DNA from: Phycomyces blakesleeanus NRRL 1555(-) | Taxonomy: Eukaryota; Mucoromycota; Mucoromycetes; Mucorales; Phycomycetaceae | Assembly (NCBI RefSeq): GCF_001638985.1 | Contig: NW_017265148.1 | Span: forward strand, 1-64,000 | Direction of reading: 5' to 3' | Length of the DNA: 64,000 nucleotides | Part shown: piece by piece, positions 12,726 to 25,429 of the stretch | Layout of the letters: each line of letters begins with the position of its first letter | Position numbering within the stretch: the first letter of the stretch is position 1 | The notes under the pieces: generated by a model | What the model was told of the DNA's origin: nothing | The model's input: the letters and a program-made list of their open reading frames with translations, nothing else | The model's database searches: none | Program-made: the position numbers and the translations under genes

Positions 12726-13440
12726 TCAAAAGTTGCACAGAGAATGAAACCATTCATAATATTTTTTTTTGTAATATGTATTGGAGGTAATGTATTTAAA
12801 GGCGAAAAAGCTAGAGAATAGCCAAAGCTGATTTAGCTTCGAATATTGTAATGTCTAATGTAGATGGAACTGCTATATGATTAAGGACAAATTCAATATC
12901 AAGAATAAGTTGGAAGTGGCCGCTCGATATGGATATCTAGTGTGTGGCATTGGCTACGCTGATTGAGCGTATGTATGATCTATTAGGTTAAATATATGGC
13001 GAATAAGGTGTCTAGTTCAGGGAATATTTCCTGGGTGGCGACGAGGACGACGAAGATAGCCCCGTGAGTAGCCATATACGTATGCATAGCTGACCTTCAA
13101 CTGTTAATACGCTATTGATTTAGATACTAGCGCTTCAAAAGTGATGGTGGTAGCTATAATGATTGAATATTAGAGATTGAGTGGGATCAGTTTCGTGGCT
13201 CATATTAGCATGAGGAGGATACTGAGAGGATATATCCAGAGGTCTGCGATATACAATACAGTGGATAATCTAGTGGCTGAATTAAACATACCCGAAACTA
13301 ACAAATAAGCTAAAGTATGCCGAGTTGCTAATGTTGTTAATTGGGATAGATGATGAGCAGTAATAACGTTATGCTAGTGTTATGCGATTCCTTGCAGCCA
13401 CAGGATAAGTAGCGAATGTAAGTACGGTAAGGCCAAGCTG
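12726..13440. other. Spacer between relic repeat and array 1
   Basis: Unique-looking sequence, less AT-rich than its surroundings. No open frame, RNA motif or inverted repeat could be supported. The first recognisable ~105-bp unit of array 1 begins near 13440. Confidence 0.4.
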
Positions 13441-16400
13441 TAGTTAAAAGAGGCAGTAATTAAATGTTCAGAGAGTCTTGTTCACCTCTATCCTATGAGG
13501 AAACGTGGAGCTCTGATACTTGTCTTGACTGTGAGTACTAGACGAAAGCAAATTACGTTATTTAAATTTTCAAATAGCACTGTATACGTTTAGTCTATAA
13601 TGGAGGCAAAAACTTGATCCTTTAAATCAATTGGAAATACACTACTGAAATGAAAACATTAATAAAAGAAATAATTTAAAAAATACTTGTATATCTTTAA
13701 ACAATGATGGGGAGCACAAATTTGTTACTTGATCCTTGATATCAAATACATAAAAAAGATATAGGTGTCGGTGAATTTCTCAAAAGCCTTTTATATTTTT
13801 AACCAGCTTAAATTATTTGGCTTCAACTACACATATACTTCTTATATAAAGCAAGTAGTACTGAGTGGTCAAAAATTGTTGTATACCTAGAATCCATACC
13901 TAAAACTAAAGTTTTAATGTTTAGCATTAAATATGACTGTAAGGTCCTATAGAAACAGCATAAAGTAGTTATTGAAACAAATACATATGCAGGTATATGA
14001 TACTCGAGCCCGAAATCTTGATCGTTGGGCTTGTCTGTTTAAAATAATATACAAAAATAATTTGTAGTAATATATCCAAAGAAACTGGTATACCTGTAAC
14101 CCTTGATAGAGATTGAGTTTTTTAGCGTTGGGTTTTGCTGTCGAAATAGTAAAAAAAGACAAATAAAAAAAAGACAAATATAGCTGTGGCCCACAATAGA
14201 GAGTAGAATACTGATACCTGGTATCGGCTGTAAAAAAAATTAGTAAATACAATTTTCAGTGAGAAAATTTTAAAAACTCCTCCTATGTCTTTAATCCTTA
14301 ATAAAGAATAGAACCATGATAATTGACCTAAACTACGAAGAGAAAAAAAAATAAGCAAATACAAGCATAATTCAAAGAAAAATGGGCAACTAAACAATGT
14401 ATACCTGTAACATATGAATAAGAGTTAAACAATAATCTTTGACACCAACTGTGAAATTATAAGTATTTATAACCATCAGTGAATAGATTCACAAAGAGAC
14501 TTGTATACCTACGGCCCATGATGTAGAGCAGAGCCATAAATTTTGGACTTGGCGATTAAAAGACTAGACAAATAAAAGCGACAAGTATTAACTGCTTAAA
14601 GAGTCATGTATACATATAGCCCAAAATGGGCAGCGGAATATTGATCGTTCGCCCTGGTGGTAAATAGACTAAAAAAAGAAAGCCAACAATAAGTATATGT
14701 TCAAAAAGAAATATATACCTGTAATCATGAATAAATACTCAAAACTTGATCGTTGGCTTAAAATATAAAAAAAAAAGCTAGACAAAATAATAGTTGATAG
14801 CTAAATACTAAACGAGACATGTGTATCTCATACCCTGGATGTATGGTGAAACCTTAATCGTTGGTTTTGACTATGTCAAGATAACTAAAAACAACAACCA
14901 GTAAGTAGATGCTCAATATATATATACTGGAGAACTTGGACGGGCAACAGAGGCTTTATAGTTTGGCTTTGACTGTGTAAACACTAGAATAATCTAATTG
15001 ATAGTAAGAAAATATTTAAAGAGCTTTGTATACCTGAGGATTTTTATGGAGAGTGAAACCTTGATCGCTGGTCTTTGCCGTAAAAAGTATGGGAATATAC
15101 AGCTCAAAGAGACTTGTATGTCTATGACTGTAGGAAAATGTCGGAATATTAATCGTTGGTCTTTACTATGAAAACACTAGAAAAATACACCTAATAGTAA
15201 GTAAATTCTCGGAAATATATATATACCTATGGTTGGAGATGTAGGTCAAAACCGTGACTGTTGACATGAGCTGTGAAGATTCTGGACATATAAAACAGGC
15301 TGTAAGTAAATGGTGTAATAAAGATGTATGCCTGTAGCCCTGGATGGAAATCGGACGCCTAATCGTTGGTATGAACTGTGAAATTACTAGAAAAATTAAA
15401 ACTGATAGTAAGAACATATTCCAATAAAAAAAAACTTGTATGTCTATAAGCCTTGATGGAGACTAGAGCCGTGAGGGCTAGCATAGAATGTAAAAAAGAA
15501 AAAGAAAAAAAAAGATCAAATAGATAGAATCAGTAGTAAAGTAATATTTAAATACACTTATATATCTAAGACGTTGAATTAATAGCAGGATCTTGATCGT
15601 TGACCAGGACTCTAAAAACGCTTGATAAATGTCATTGGCTGTAAAAAAGTAATCTAAGAATCTTATATACCTTTACCCAATAATGTTGAGTGGAAACTTG
15701 ATAATGACCAAAGACTTGATCAATGGACTTGAATGTGCAAACGCCAGAGAAATTCAGTCGATATTAAAAAAAATCAAAGATACATGGATATCTTCAACCC
15801 TTCCCGGAAAGCTGAAGCTTGATCGTTGGACTCGGATTTAAAATACTAATCAAATGTAATCGATAATAAATAAATGTTCAAAATAAACGGTGATACCTGT
15901 GGCTCATGGTTGAGAGTAGGAAATTTATCCCTTGACCTATATATTAAAAGCAATAGGCAATAGCAGCCGGCAGTCCTAAAAGGGCAATTATACTTGAATG
16001 TCTGTGAACCTGGGTGGAGACTAAACTCTTGAACCTTGGTGTGGACTATGGTATGACTAGATAAATATGATGGATGACAGAAAGATATTCAAAGGAGGGT
16101 GTACGCCTGTTACCTCGACGAATAGCAGAAACTTGATCATCAGCGTTGACTGTAAAATTATTAGACAATTTCAACAAGCAATGATTAACTATTAAAAAAA
16201 AAGCATATATACCTTTTACCCTAGATGAGCAGCGGAATCTCAATTAGTAGCCTTGACTATGAAAAGACTAGACAAATATAGCAGACACCAAGCAAATGCT
16301 CAAAGAGGTATATATACCAGTAACCCTGCATGAACTATGGAATCTTGGGTGTTGGCCTCAATTGTGAAAAGACTACCGAACTAAAGCTGGTAATAGGTAA

Positions 16401-18660
16401 ATACCCAAAGATACTGGTATACCTAACATCCAAGAAGGAGAGTGGCATCTTGATTGTTGGCCTTTTCTGTGAGTAGACTAAAGAAACACAATTGGCAGTA
16501 AGTAAATACTAAAAAGTGGCAGTATATCAGTGATTTTTGACGGGGATTTGAACCTTGACTGTTGAATTGAACTGTAAAAAGACTGCTTCAAACAGCTATC
16601 AATATGTTAATGGGTAAAGAAAGCCACTTGTATCCCTGTAAATCTATGCGGAAATCGGGCTCTTGATCTTTGGTCTCGACTGTATAAAGTCTGAATAAAG
16701 CAATTAGTAGTAAGTAAATGCTTAAAAAGGCATGTATACCTTAACCCTATTTTTTGAAGTGCAACCTTGATTCTCGGCATGGACTGTCAAAGATTAAAAA
16801 GATTCAACCAGTGAAGAATAAATGCTAAAATGTGCGTGTGTACCTAGAACCTTGAATGGATAGAAAGAACATGATCATTTCGCCTTGACTATGTAAACGC
16901 TAGGAAAATCTAATTTTTTAGTAAATTGCTTAAAGATTCTTGTATACCTGCGACCTTTGATGTAGAGCTGAGCATTGAACGCTTGCTACGGAGAAGAAAG
17001 GGTTAGAACAAAACAACTGATAGTACCTAGAAAGTCAAAGAGACTTTTATACCTGTGAGCCCAAAAGAATATCAAAGCTTTGATCGTTGGCTTCGGCTGT
17101 AAAAACATTATGCAAATATATAGTAAGTAGATTTTTTGGCAGATTTGTATACCTGTCCCCCCCGGATAAACAACTCATATTAATTGTGGGCCTTTCCTGT
17201 AAAAAGACTAGAAAATATAATAGCTAGTAAGTAAAGGTTCACATAGTCATGTATACCTTTAATCCTTAATGGAGATTAAAAACCCGATTGCTGGCTTAAA
17301 CTATAAAAAAGCTAGACAGAATAATAAGTGATACGTGAGTACTAAATGAGACCTGTATACCTCGGGCACTAGGTAGATAGTAAAACTTTGGTAATTCAGT
17401 TTGACTAAATAAAAATTACTCGAAACAACAAGCAGTAAGTAAACGATCAGGTATGTACATATACTTGTTACCCTAGAGGACAGTAAACCTGGATCGATTG
17501 GCCTTGGCTGTGTAAAATTAAAAAATAATAATTAATTAATTAATAAATAGTAAAATAATACTTAAAAATATTTTTTAAACCTATGGCCTTAGATGGAGAG
17601 TAGATGCTTATTATTTAGCATAGACATTAATGAAATTAGAAAAATCAAACAAGCGTTATGCAAAGGCTAAAAGAGAATTGTATACCTGTAACCGTGGATG
17701 AAGAAGAAATCCTTGTTCTTCGACCTGGGCGGTGAAAACACTAGACAAAAAAAAAACAAGCGATAAGTAGAAACCCAAAGAAAAGTGTATACCTGTCATA
17801 CTGGATGGAGATCGGATCCTTGATGGTTGCCCTTGACAGTAAAAACAATAGACGGATAAAAAAAGCCAATAATCAACGGCCCAACGAAAAATATATATCT
17901 GCAAGTCTGGATGAATATCAAGTCCTAGTTCTTCGGCCTAAACCGTATAGGCACTAGACATATAAAACTAAAAGTTAGTAAAGACGCAAACATATTTGTA
18001 TACCTGTCACTCTGGATAGGGCTCGGATTCGGAATCATTGGTATAGACAGTAAAGGCACTTGACAAAAAAAAAGACACATTAAATAAAAGCACTTGTCAG
18101 ATTTGTATACCTGTAAAACTTGATGGAAACCGGATCCTTGAGTGTTGAATTTGACTGTAAAGTCACGAGAAAAAATACAGTTTGCAGCAAGTCAAAAATC
18201 AAAGAGATGTGTAACACTATATCCCAATATGGAGACCGGGTTCTTGCTCGTTACCCTTGACTGCAAGGACACTAGAGAAACAAAAACAATTATAAGTAAC
18301 GGCCCAATAACATTTTTATATCTGTATTTCTAGGCGGATACCAGATGATTGGTCGTTGGCCTTGACTTTAAGGACAGTAGAAAATTAAAACCGACAGTAA
18401 GTAAAATCCCAAAGAGAAGTGTATACCTGTAACACTGGACGGATATAGGATCCATGATGGCTGGCTTGAACTGTGAAGCCAGTAGAGAAATAAAGCCAAC
18501 AGTAACTAAAGGCCGAACTAGATGTATATACCTGTCGCACTGGAAGGAAAACAAAATTTTCATTGTGTAGCCGGATCGTAAACACACTAGGCCAATACGA
18601 AAGAAAGCATGTAAAGACAGAGAGAAAAGTGTGTACCCGTAACACTGGAAAAATAACAAT
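13440..18660 (-). repeat. Array 1: ~105-bp exon/intron-like units, diverged
   Basis: About 50 head-to-tail units with a period near 105 bp. Read on the minus strand, each unit has a block of about 44 bp (consensus start tcaaggccaacgatcaagga, end gggttacag) that follows an AG and is followed by GTATAC, then about 60 bp with a CTTAC-type element and a T-rich stretch before the next AG. Six of the seven blocks I measured between 17.68 and 18.47 kb are exactly 44 bp although the sequence varies. Most units keep AG at the upstream edge while the neighbouring bases change (acag, atag, agag, aaag, gcag), but several have lost it. In consensus, all three frames of the block lack stops. It may be a satellite or a decayed gene of many mini-exons; I cannot decide. 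Strand is given for the splice-like reading. Confidence 0.85.
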
Positions 18661-19241
18661 AAATACACACGGGGAAATTCAGGCATACTATTGTGAATAT
18701 TCCGCATTTTACAGTGGGGTTTTGCCTATTTCCACTGGTACCAAAACTGATCTGGTTACATGTGCACAGACCTGTTATCTACAAGTGTAAAGTTCGATAG
18801 CACTAGTGAAGTTGGGGTCAATAGTAATTTTATATCTTTGTATATAATAGAGTACCAAGAAAACTTTATTTCAAACTTTGTTTTTTGCTGTAATACAATC
18901 TGTTTCCATGTTAAAGGTTAATAATCAGGGACTACGTCGCATGTGTATTGTTGAACTATCCCTGGGTGAATAGTTAGAACCATGGACATTTTATTGCTTA
19001 TAAGCCAATCATTAACACTCTTTATTATGAGGTCATAGATTATCTGCTCCCCCAATTACTTGATATTCAATTATTATTGGTTTGAATTATAGTTTATTTT
19101 TGTATTTATTAGAAAAAATAGAATGATTCTAGGTTGATAGTATTGGAATAATATTATATGCCTCGGGCCGTCTTCACCGGTATCCTTCATATGACTCAAA
19201 TCAAGCAGTGCTTTATATATAATGTTTGTAAACCCTCATAT

Positions 19242-20039
19242 TCAGTAGTTATCTTTGGCACAGATACTATTTAACATAATAGAAGAGAAGTTAGATGTGT
19301 ATTTAAATATTTACATGTTGTGAGTGATATATTAATTTGAGGATACATACAATATAATGACTGAAGAAGATAAAAATAAAACTTTGAGAGTTCGAGGCAT
19401 GGCGTCAAGTATAATTTCTTTAACAATGAAAATAATATAGAGAAGTTAGTTTGAGTGAATTGGGTGACAGAATATGTAATGAACGTACCCGAAGAAAGTC
19501 GATTTATTTGTAGACCTAGATAGTACTTGTCAAGAGTTGATATAACCTTTAGTAAAAAACATATATTAATATACAGTATAAATAATACTATCATACATAT
19601 TAAGAGAATAAAAGAAGAAGTCTTACCATGTCAATGACGGCGCCAAGAGATAGAGGTTCTTGATTAATTGCGTGTTTGGCAGATGAACATTCATCTGTAA
19701 TAAAAATTATATTCTGTCAGATAAATATTAAAAGTAAATAAAAAATAAAATATTACCGTGTTGATGGTCTTGTTTAATTGTAGGGAATATTTTTGGCGAT
19801 ATTGTCTATAAAAAAGGAGAAAAGTCAGAATAATTTTATAGGATGATGACATGAAGTATAGTTACTAACCTGGACTAATCCGGATGGCCATTGTAAAGAG
19901 AATACATCAGAAGGAAAAAACACGCTAGTATCTATGACAACTGAAATAATAATTATTATTTAGTTACATTTGAAGAAAAGAATTGCTTTAAAAAAAAAGA
20001 AGATATGTTACCAAAAAAGTTTGCGAATATAGTAAAACA
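19242..20039 (-). CDS. Unrecognised multi-exon gene, 5' end unresolved
   Basis: Not recognised. Seven exon-like segments join with consistent phase and no stop: 20039-20012, 19940-19870, 19805-19757, 19694-19627, 19546-19489, 19417-19351 and 19266-19242. Donors are GTAACA, GTTAGT, GTAATA, GTAAGA, GTACGT and GTATGT, and each intron ends in AG. The product is about 139 residues with pieces such as VIDTSVFFPSDVFSLQWP and HDECSSAKHAINQEPLSL, and ends in CAKDNY. The region upstream to about 20160 holds a further donor (GTAAGA) but no ATG I could link, so the true start is missing. It is head-to-head with the companion gene at 20671 and followed on its own strand by array 1. A transposon-borne accessory gene is plausible; the late exons are the least certain. 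Confidence 0.42.
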
Positions 20040-20670
20040 CTAAGAGAGTATATATGTATCTATGACAACAGAATGTGTTAATCTTGTTGTTGTCTGTACA
20101 GAAGTATTTTTAAGAAGAATGTATCTTACCAGTAAAATTCACAGTTATAACAAAAATCAGAAAGAGAAAGAAAAGAAAAGAAAATGGTCGATAAGGAAAA
20201 ATATGGAAAAATATGGAAAAATAAAAAAAATAAGTAAATAAAATACAAAAAAAAACAAAATAGGTAATTAAAAAAAATGAAACTCAAAAAAAATATCCAA
20301 AAAGCATAATAGATATAATGGTGTAGTATCTAAAAGCAATCTTTGTATCAATTTACACAGTGTGTGTACAAGAAGTTACTTTAGATATATTCTTTTAACC
20401 AAGATCAATCAAGACTAGACATCCTTTTTTTTTTGGAAATATAAATATACGTTTTTGCTACAATCTTACTCACCCTTGCTCACGCACTCTTACAATTATT
20501 CTTACTTATACTCACACTTTCTCTCTCTATCTCCCCATCTTTTTCTGTCTTTTATTTTGGTATGTTTGATAATAAATATAATTGTAGTGTATAATAGAAA
20601 TTTATTCAAAGAATATAAAAGCATTAACAGTTAATACATATTTGAACTTATATTTTTAAATTAATAGAAT

Positions 20671-21841
20671 ATGTCTAACCAAAATGAAAGCTATCCCACT
20701 CGACGCACTCCTGCTGAGAGAGAGATGACAAACTCTCTTGCCATCTTGCGTCGTGACATGACCACTGTCATGAAAGATGTTGCTGATATCAAAGCAAAAA
20801 CTTCGAACACTCCTGTATCTGCTGTTTTGCAGAGTCAGCCGATGGCTTTAGTGCATGCTGTTGCTCCTGTGAGCATGGAAATGAATGTAGCTGGTTCTCC
20901 CACCATGGCTTCTGATGCAAAATCAGTCAACAAAACAAAAGCCTATGTATGTATCATACATATAGTAAATTATATCTTTAATAACTTACCAAGATTCAAT
21001 AGAGACTTCTTCGGGAGCATTTGTGGGACCCTAAGTTCAAGTCAAAACATTTGGCTGAAATTCAAGCCAACAATGGCAAGCCAAGGTGGAACACGGCTGT
21101 CAACTTCAACCAGTCGCCAAACACTGAGTTGACAGAAAACCTCGTTGCCTACTCGGAAAGAAATTTCGTAGGAGCAGGACTGAGAAAAAGTGATGTTCGT
21201 GACTTTGTCTACACGAACTTCACTAGCAGAAAGCGTGCAGCTAATAAGTCTCAGGCTAAAAAGAAGTCAGACAATGCTCGCAACAGAAGGAGTAGCCGCG
21301 AAAAGGAGGTAAGTTATACTTTATTTATTTATTATTTGAATAATTCTTATCTAAGTCATTAATTTAAAGCAAAAAAAGAAAACTAATTTAATATTTTCAA
21401 CAGCACTTGAAACGTCGCAAAACAGCGTACCAGTCTAACAAGACTGCTATTGATGACGAGATGAAAAGAGATTGCTCTGGTCTCATTATAGAAGAGGCTA
21501 TGTCTGTTGGTGAGTCAGACGATGGCACTTCGCCTCATGTTTCTTATAGTGGGCTTCGTCTTCGTCGTCCAGGTTGGAGAAGTGATGAGGTAATTAGTTT
21601 TTTTAAAGTTGAAATATTTAATTTAGTTAATATATTATATTGTATTATACTGAATAAAATATTAATGTCTTTAATATAGTACAACCACTTCATCACACTT
21701 GTTGACAACAAAGTGGTAGCTGATTTAGGCTTAAATAGCCATCAATTGCTGTCACGTGCTTTTGGCGAAACCGTTGAAGGACCAGTCCCTGATGCAATTG
21801 CGTCACAGTTTCCTCAGTGGGCTCTTAGAAACGGGCCCTAA
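20671..21841 (+). CDS. Companion gene of the Tnp2 transposase, function unknown
   Basis: Four exons, 20671-20946, 21003-21308, 21404-21589 and 21680-21841, all introns in phase 0 (donors GTATGT, GTAAGT, GTAATT; acceptors ATAG, ACAG, ATAG), giving 309 aa. The first 92 residues start MSNQNESYPTRRTPAERE and look like a coiled-coil or linker (LAILRRDMTTVMKDVADIKA). The middle is basic: SRKRAANKSQAKKKSDNA then NRRSSREKE and HLKRRKTAYQSNKTA, which suits nucleic-acid binding. The end (VSYSGLRLRRPGWRSDEV into YNHFITLVDNKVVADLGL) may form a small folded domain. No named domain is recognised. It converges on the transposase, with 153 bp between the stop codons. By analogy with two-gene CACTA elements it may be a DNA-binding helper; that is inference. 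Confidence 0.78.
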
Positions 21842-21846
21842 ATAAA
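21841..21846 (+). terminator. Candidate polyadenylation signal of companion gene
   Basis: AATAAA overlaps the TAA stop codon of the gene at 20671-21841 and is followed by a T-rich stretch. An equivalent minus-strand AATAAA for the transposase lies at 21947-21942, about 50 nt after its stop. The two convergent genes therefore end within a very short shared spacer. Confidence 0.4.
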
Positions 21847-21994
21847 GTTTATATTTTTTGTTCTTTTTTTCTTCATTCATAACGTCTTATACTTTAAATA
21901 ACCAAAAAAATGCATAAAGAGGCATTACTTGTTCTTTGTTTTTTATTTAATTATTCTCATAAAAAATCATAGTGCATAATTATTCATAAAGGCT

Positions 21995-24900
21995 TCAGGC
22001 ATAGTATTTTTTTGGCATAGGAATGACCAGCATTCTTTCTTCGTTCATATCAGTTACATCTACAGCAGTTGCGACCTCTAAGTGTATGCGATGTACAGGC
22101 AAGATGCTGTGATAATTATCAGCGGAGAATTCTGGCAAGCAGATTGCAATACCTTCATCTCTGTGTTCATTGTCATTTGTCGAACTATACCATCGGATGT
22201 ATGCAAAAACATGCTGGTCTTGATGTAATGTTGATGCTCGGTGGTTTGGATGAGGAGGCAGAGTAAATGAATGTATAAAAAGATACTGAATTTGTCCGGT
22301 ATATAGGCTTGAAGTTCGGCCATTGCTGCTACGGAAGAAAGCTTGAACGAGTGACCCGCGCTTACCAGAACTGTTGTTCCCAATATATGTTTGGCCAAGG
22401 AGATCAATTGATTTCAATTTTGTGATTCGGTTATTTACAAAATATTGTGACAATCTGGCATCGTGGTAAGAAATGAGATTGGGCATGGCATAGGCGATTT
22501 TATAATAATCTAACAATTGAGGATAATCAATATCACTCATTGTTGATTCTTTTAAGGACTGTAAAGGAAAGGTGGATGGGGGGAGTGGTTCATTGCCTTT
22601 GATAGGTGCTGCTCGACTTAAGGATGAGTCTACAAATTGTTGCAGTCGGAAAGGTTGTTGGTTGGTTGGAGCATAAGTGGCATAGGTCGTTATAGGTGCG
22701 GTCGTAGAGGTAAGTTTTTCGAAAAGAGGAAGGAATGGAATGAGGCTTGGACATGATAACGTATTTCGTACGTAATCAGCTTTGTATGCGTCTGCAGTGA
22801 ATTTTGTCATATAGGTTGTTTCAAACCCGTCTTTTCTGTTTGTCTTGTTATTCTTTAACAAACCATTGTATCTCTCAAAACCAAAGAGCCAATAGCCATA
22901 CACGGGTCCAAAATCACGAATTGTGTCATGAAGATGGAGGTGCAGGTGCATGTTGCAGGTGAGGACTTTTGGTTCATATGTATCTTCACAAGATTGACAG
23001 AATTCTTGTAGATATCTGTGTGCTTGGTCTATTTCGATGAAACTGATTGACGGCTTTACAAGTATACGGCATGCTTTTACATAGTGCATCCAGCCATTGA
23101 ACATATTGGACGGAAGAACTGGTTTTAGAAGCACGGGAGAGTACACCAATACCCAAGACTTCCACTCATCTGCTTTCATGTGGGAAAAGCCCTTTCCTAT
23201 CTTCGTTTTCAGCTTGGTATAGTCGCTGGGCAATATCATCGTTGCTGCAACTGTCTGCATTGCAAGCAGATCATTGTTTTTCATTTTTTTCATTTTTGTC
23301 CATGTTTCAATCATTCTCTTTGGTGTTCCCAGAAAAAGATTATGCATGGGATCAATGATCGTTCCACGTACTAGATCAAAGTATCCAAGGCGATACAACT
23401 GCGACCATCGAACACCATATTCGACCTCCAGCTGCTGCCTTTCTGAGGGTGTACTCGCACTATTCCACTCCTCAGCATGCACACGGTTTGCTCTATCACT
23501 TCGATGGCGCCACTGGTCACAATCAAATCCACGGAAATCGACAGAAGAAGTGCCTGGTAGACGAGAAAATTGATTGTCGCATTTGTAACAGGCGCATGTG
23601 CTGTTGTGCGCGGTGAACCCACTAGTCTTTCTGGCAGCAGGTATATCGCATGCAACCATCAATAAGGCTGCACGAACTGTTGCACCGTCTGTTTGCTGGT
23701 AGGTGGGTATCTGTATTCCAAGATAGAGCTGTATCATTTCGTCGACTAATGGCTTGAGATAATGATTGATCTCTTCTGATTTTGGCTCTTTTGGTCCGGG
23801 CATGAGGCCAACAAGGATTGTATTTTCTGCTTTAAACCGCTCACTTCTAGGCAGGTTGTTAATCACCAGGTAGATAGCACCGCAGGAATAGCTAGTACCA
23901 TCGAAAGGCTGGAACCAGTCGATGTTTAATGTCAGCATCAATGAACGAGGATGCTCAACAAAAATTTCATCGTCATTGTCCTTCAAATCAGTCCAGGCTT
24001 CACCATCGTAAACATCACACAATGTATCAGTGATCTTGAATTCTTGGTTCCAGTGCATGATCTTTTGCTCGAAATCGGGACGGAGGAAAAGAATTTTAAG
24101 AGCACGTGTGAGAGACTGATATACATAAGACTTCTTTGCGACCAAACCACCAAACAATGATTGGACCATTAATTTGCAATTACAGGCGGTATGTGCACCA
24201 AGCTTTACGAAATCACAATTCAAAGGAGCAGGTACACTTTCCTCATACACCTTGTGGCAATCCTGACACATGACAAATCTCTTAATCCCTTTTGTCATGG
24301 CTGAGAATCCTGTCATGCTTTGGAGACCAGAAAGACTCACGGGCAATTGGAAATCCTGCTCGTAAATCGACAAGAGCTTGTTGATGAACTCGATCAAGAC
24401 AACAGCGCCCTTATTGACCACATAGCGGGAAGCAAACATTACCACAAAAGTAGCAATGAACCTGTGTACCGGATTTTCAGGCATATTTGGGGTGGCAAAA
24501 GGATCTATTGTAAAAAAAAAACAAAAAAAATTAACACCCCCCCTTTTTTCAGATTTTTCTTTTTTGGTTCTTTTCCTTGAATTTTTTTGGTTCTTTTCTT
24601 ATTAGTTAATTAACACGGACTGACCTTCAGTATCGAATTCTTCGACTTCAATCTCAACAATATTCTCTTCATTGTCTTCACTTTCTTCACCGCCATTGCT
24701 TTCTTCGTCATTGTCATTTTCATCACCATCACTGCTTTCGCCATTCGACTCATTGCTAAAAGCAACCTCATCGTCAGAAATTGGGGCTCCTTCCCAAACA
24801 GGCGAGTTGGTCTGACCGCCCATTGCTTCCATGGGTCCGGTTTGTTGGTTTGATGTAGCTACATATAGAATTCAATTTTTAGTTTACTTCTCTTTTTATC

Positions 24901-25172
24901 ACAATTAACGTTTCTTACTTTCAAAATCAATATCCATGAGATTTCTTTGAACAGATACATCTATTGAAATAAAACATTATATAAAATAACCAAAATGAAA
25001 ATGAAAATGAAAAACAAAACATACTTCTTTCACTTCTTTCCATGCCTTCATATCTTGCTCTTTTATTGTGACGCTGGAGGGTTCGTGTAGAAACAAAGCT
25101 GTAGCCTTGTTGATTATCGCTGCATTTTGTGCAATAGCACTTCTTATTATAAAGTTCAGAAGTAGAGGACAT
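21995..25172 (-). CDS. Tnp2-family (CACTA-type) transposase, four exons
   Basis: Joining 25172-25025, 24960-24919, 24858-24625 and 24504-21995 gives an unbroken 977-aa protein; all three introns are phase 1 (donors GTATGT, GTAAGA, GTCAGT). The N-terminus has a zinc-finger-like CxCxxC (Cys12, 14, 17) with His35, then an acidic Ser/Glu/Asp stretch (residues ~75-135). The catalytic region starts near residue 149 (MPENPVHRF). Motifs that I match to Tnp2/Transposase_21 are LTLNIDWFQPF (Asp337), VACDIPAARK (Asp428), a Cys cluster CACYKC (445-450), IDPMHNLFLGT (~526) and YWLFGFERYNG (Glu685, probable third acidic residue). Such enzymes cut and paste CACTA/EnSpm elements in the nucleus. No stop or frameshift is seen, so it may be active. 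The N-terminal exons rest on splice signals and frame; the main exon is certain. Confidence 0.92.
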
Positions 25173-25429
25173 GGTGTTTATTTTGTTATAAATGTTAAGA
25201 TAAAAGGAAAACAAGTGTTACATTTACTTTATTTGTTCAAACTTTATAATAATAATAATAATAATAATAATGATAAAATAACTTGGATGGTTATTATATC
25301 CGAGCCAATAGAAAATTACAACATGACTTTATGAACATGTACACCAAAAAACATGCTGAGATGAAAAATTGCTCTAAATATCCACATGTAACCATGAACC
25401 TTCACACAAGGGTATTCAGGGTCATTTCT

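Larger units (their letters stand above)
18661..25429. mobile_element. Tnp2-type transposon gene cluster between two arrays
   Basis: The interval holds an intact Tnp2-family transposase (minus), a companion gene (plus) and a third multi-exon gene (minus), flanked on both sides by the same ~105-bp repeat family in the same orientation. Tnp2 proteins belong to CACTA (EnSpm) DNA transposons in plants and fungi. I found no convincing CACTA-type terminal inverted repeats or 3-bp target duplication, so element ends are unknown. The arrays could be part of the element or a satellite it entered. That the three genes form one unit is inferred from position. Confidence 0.6.

Noticed and set aside
22069..24160. 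Several plus-strand frames of 64-99 codons opposite the transposase
   Set aside because: Antisense shadows of an intact coding exon.
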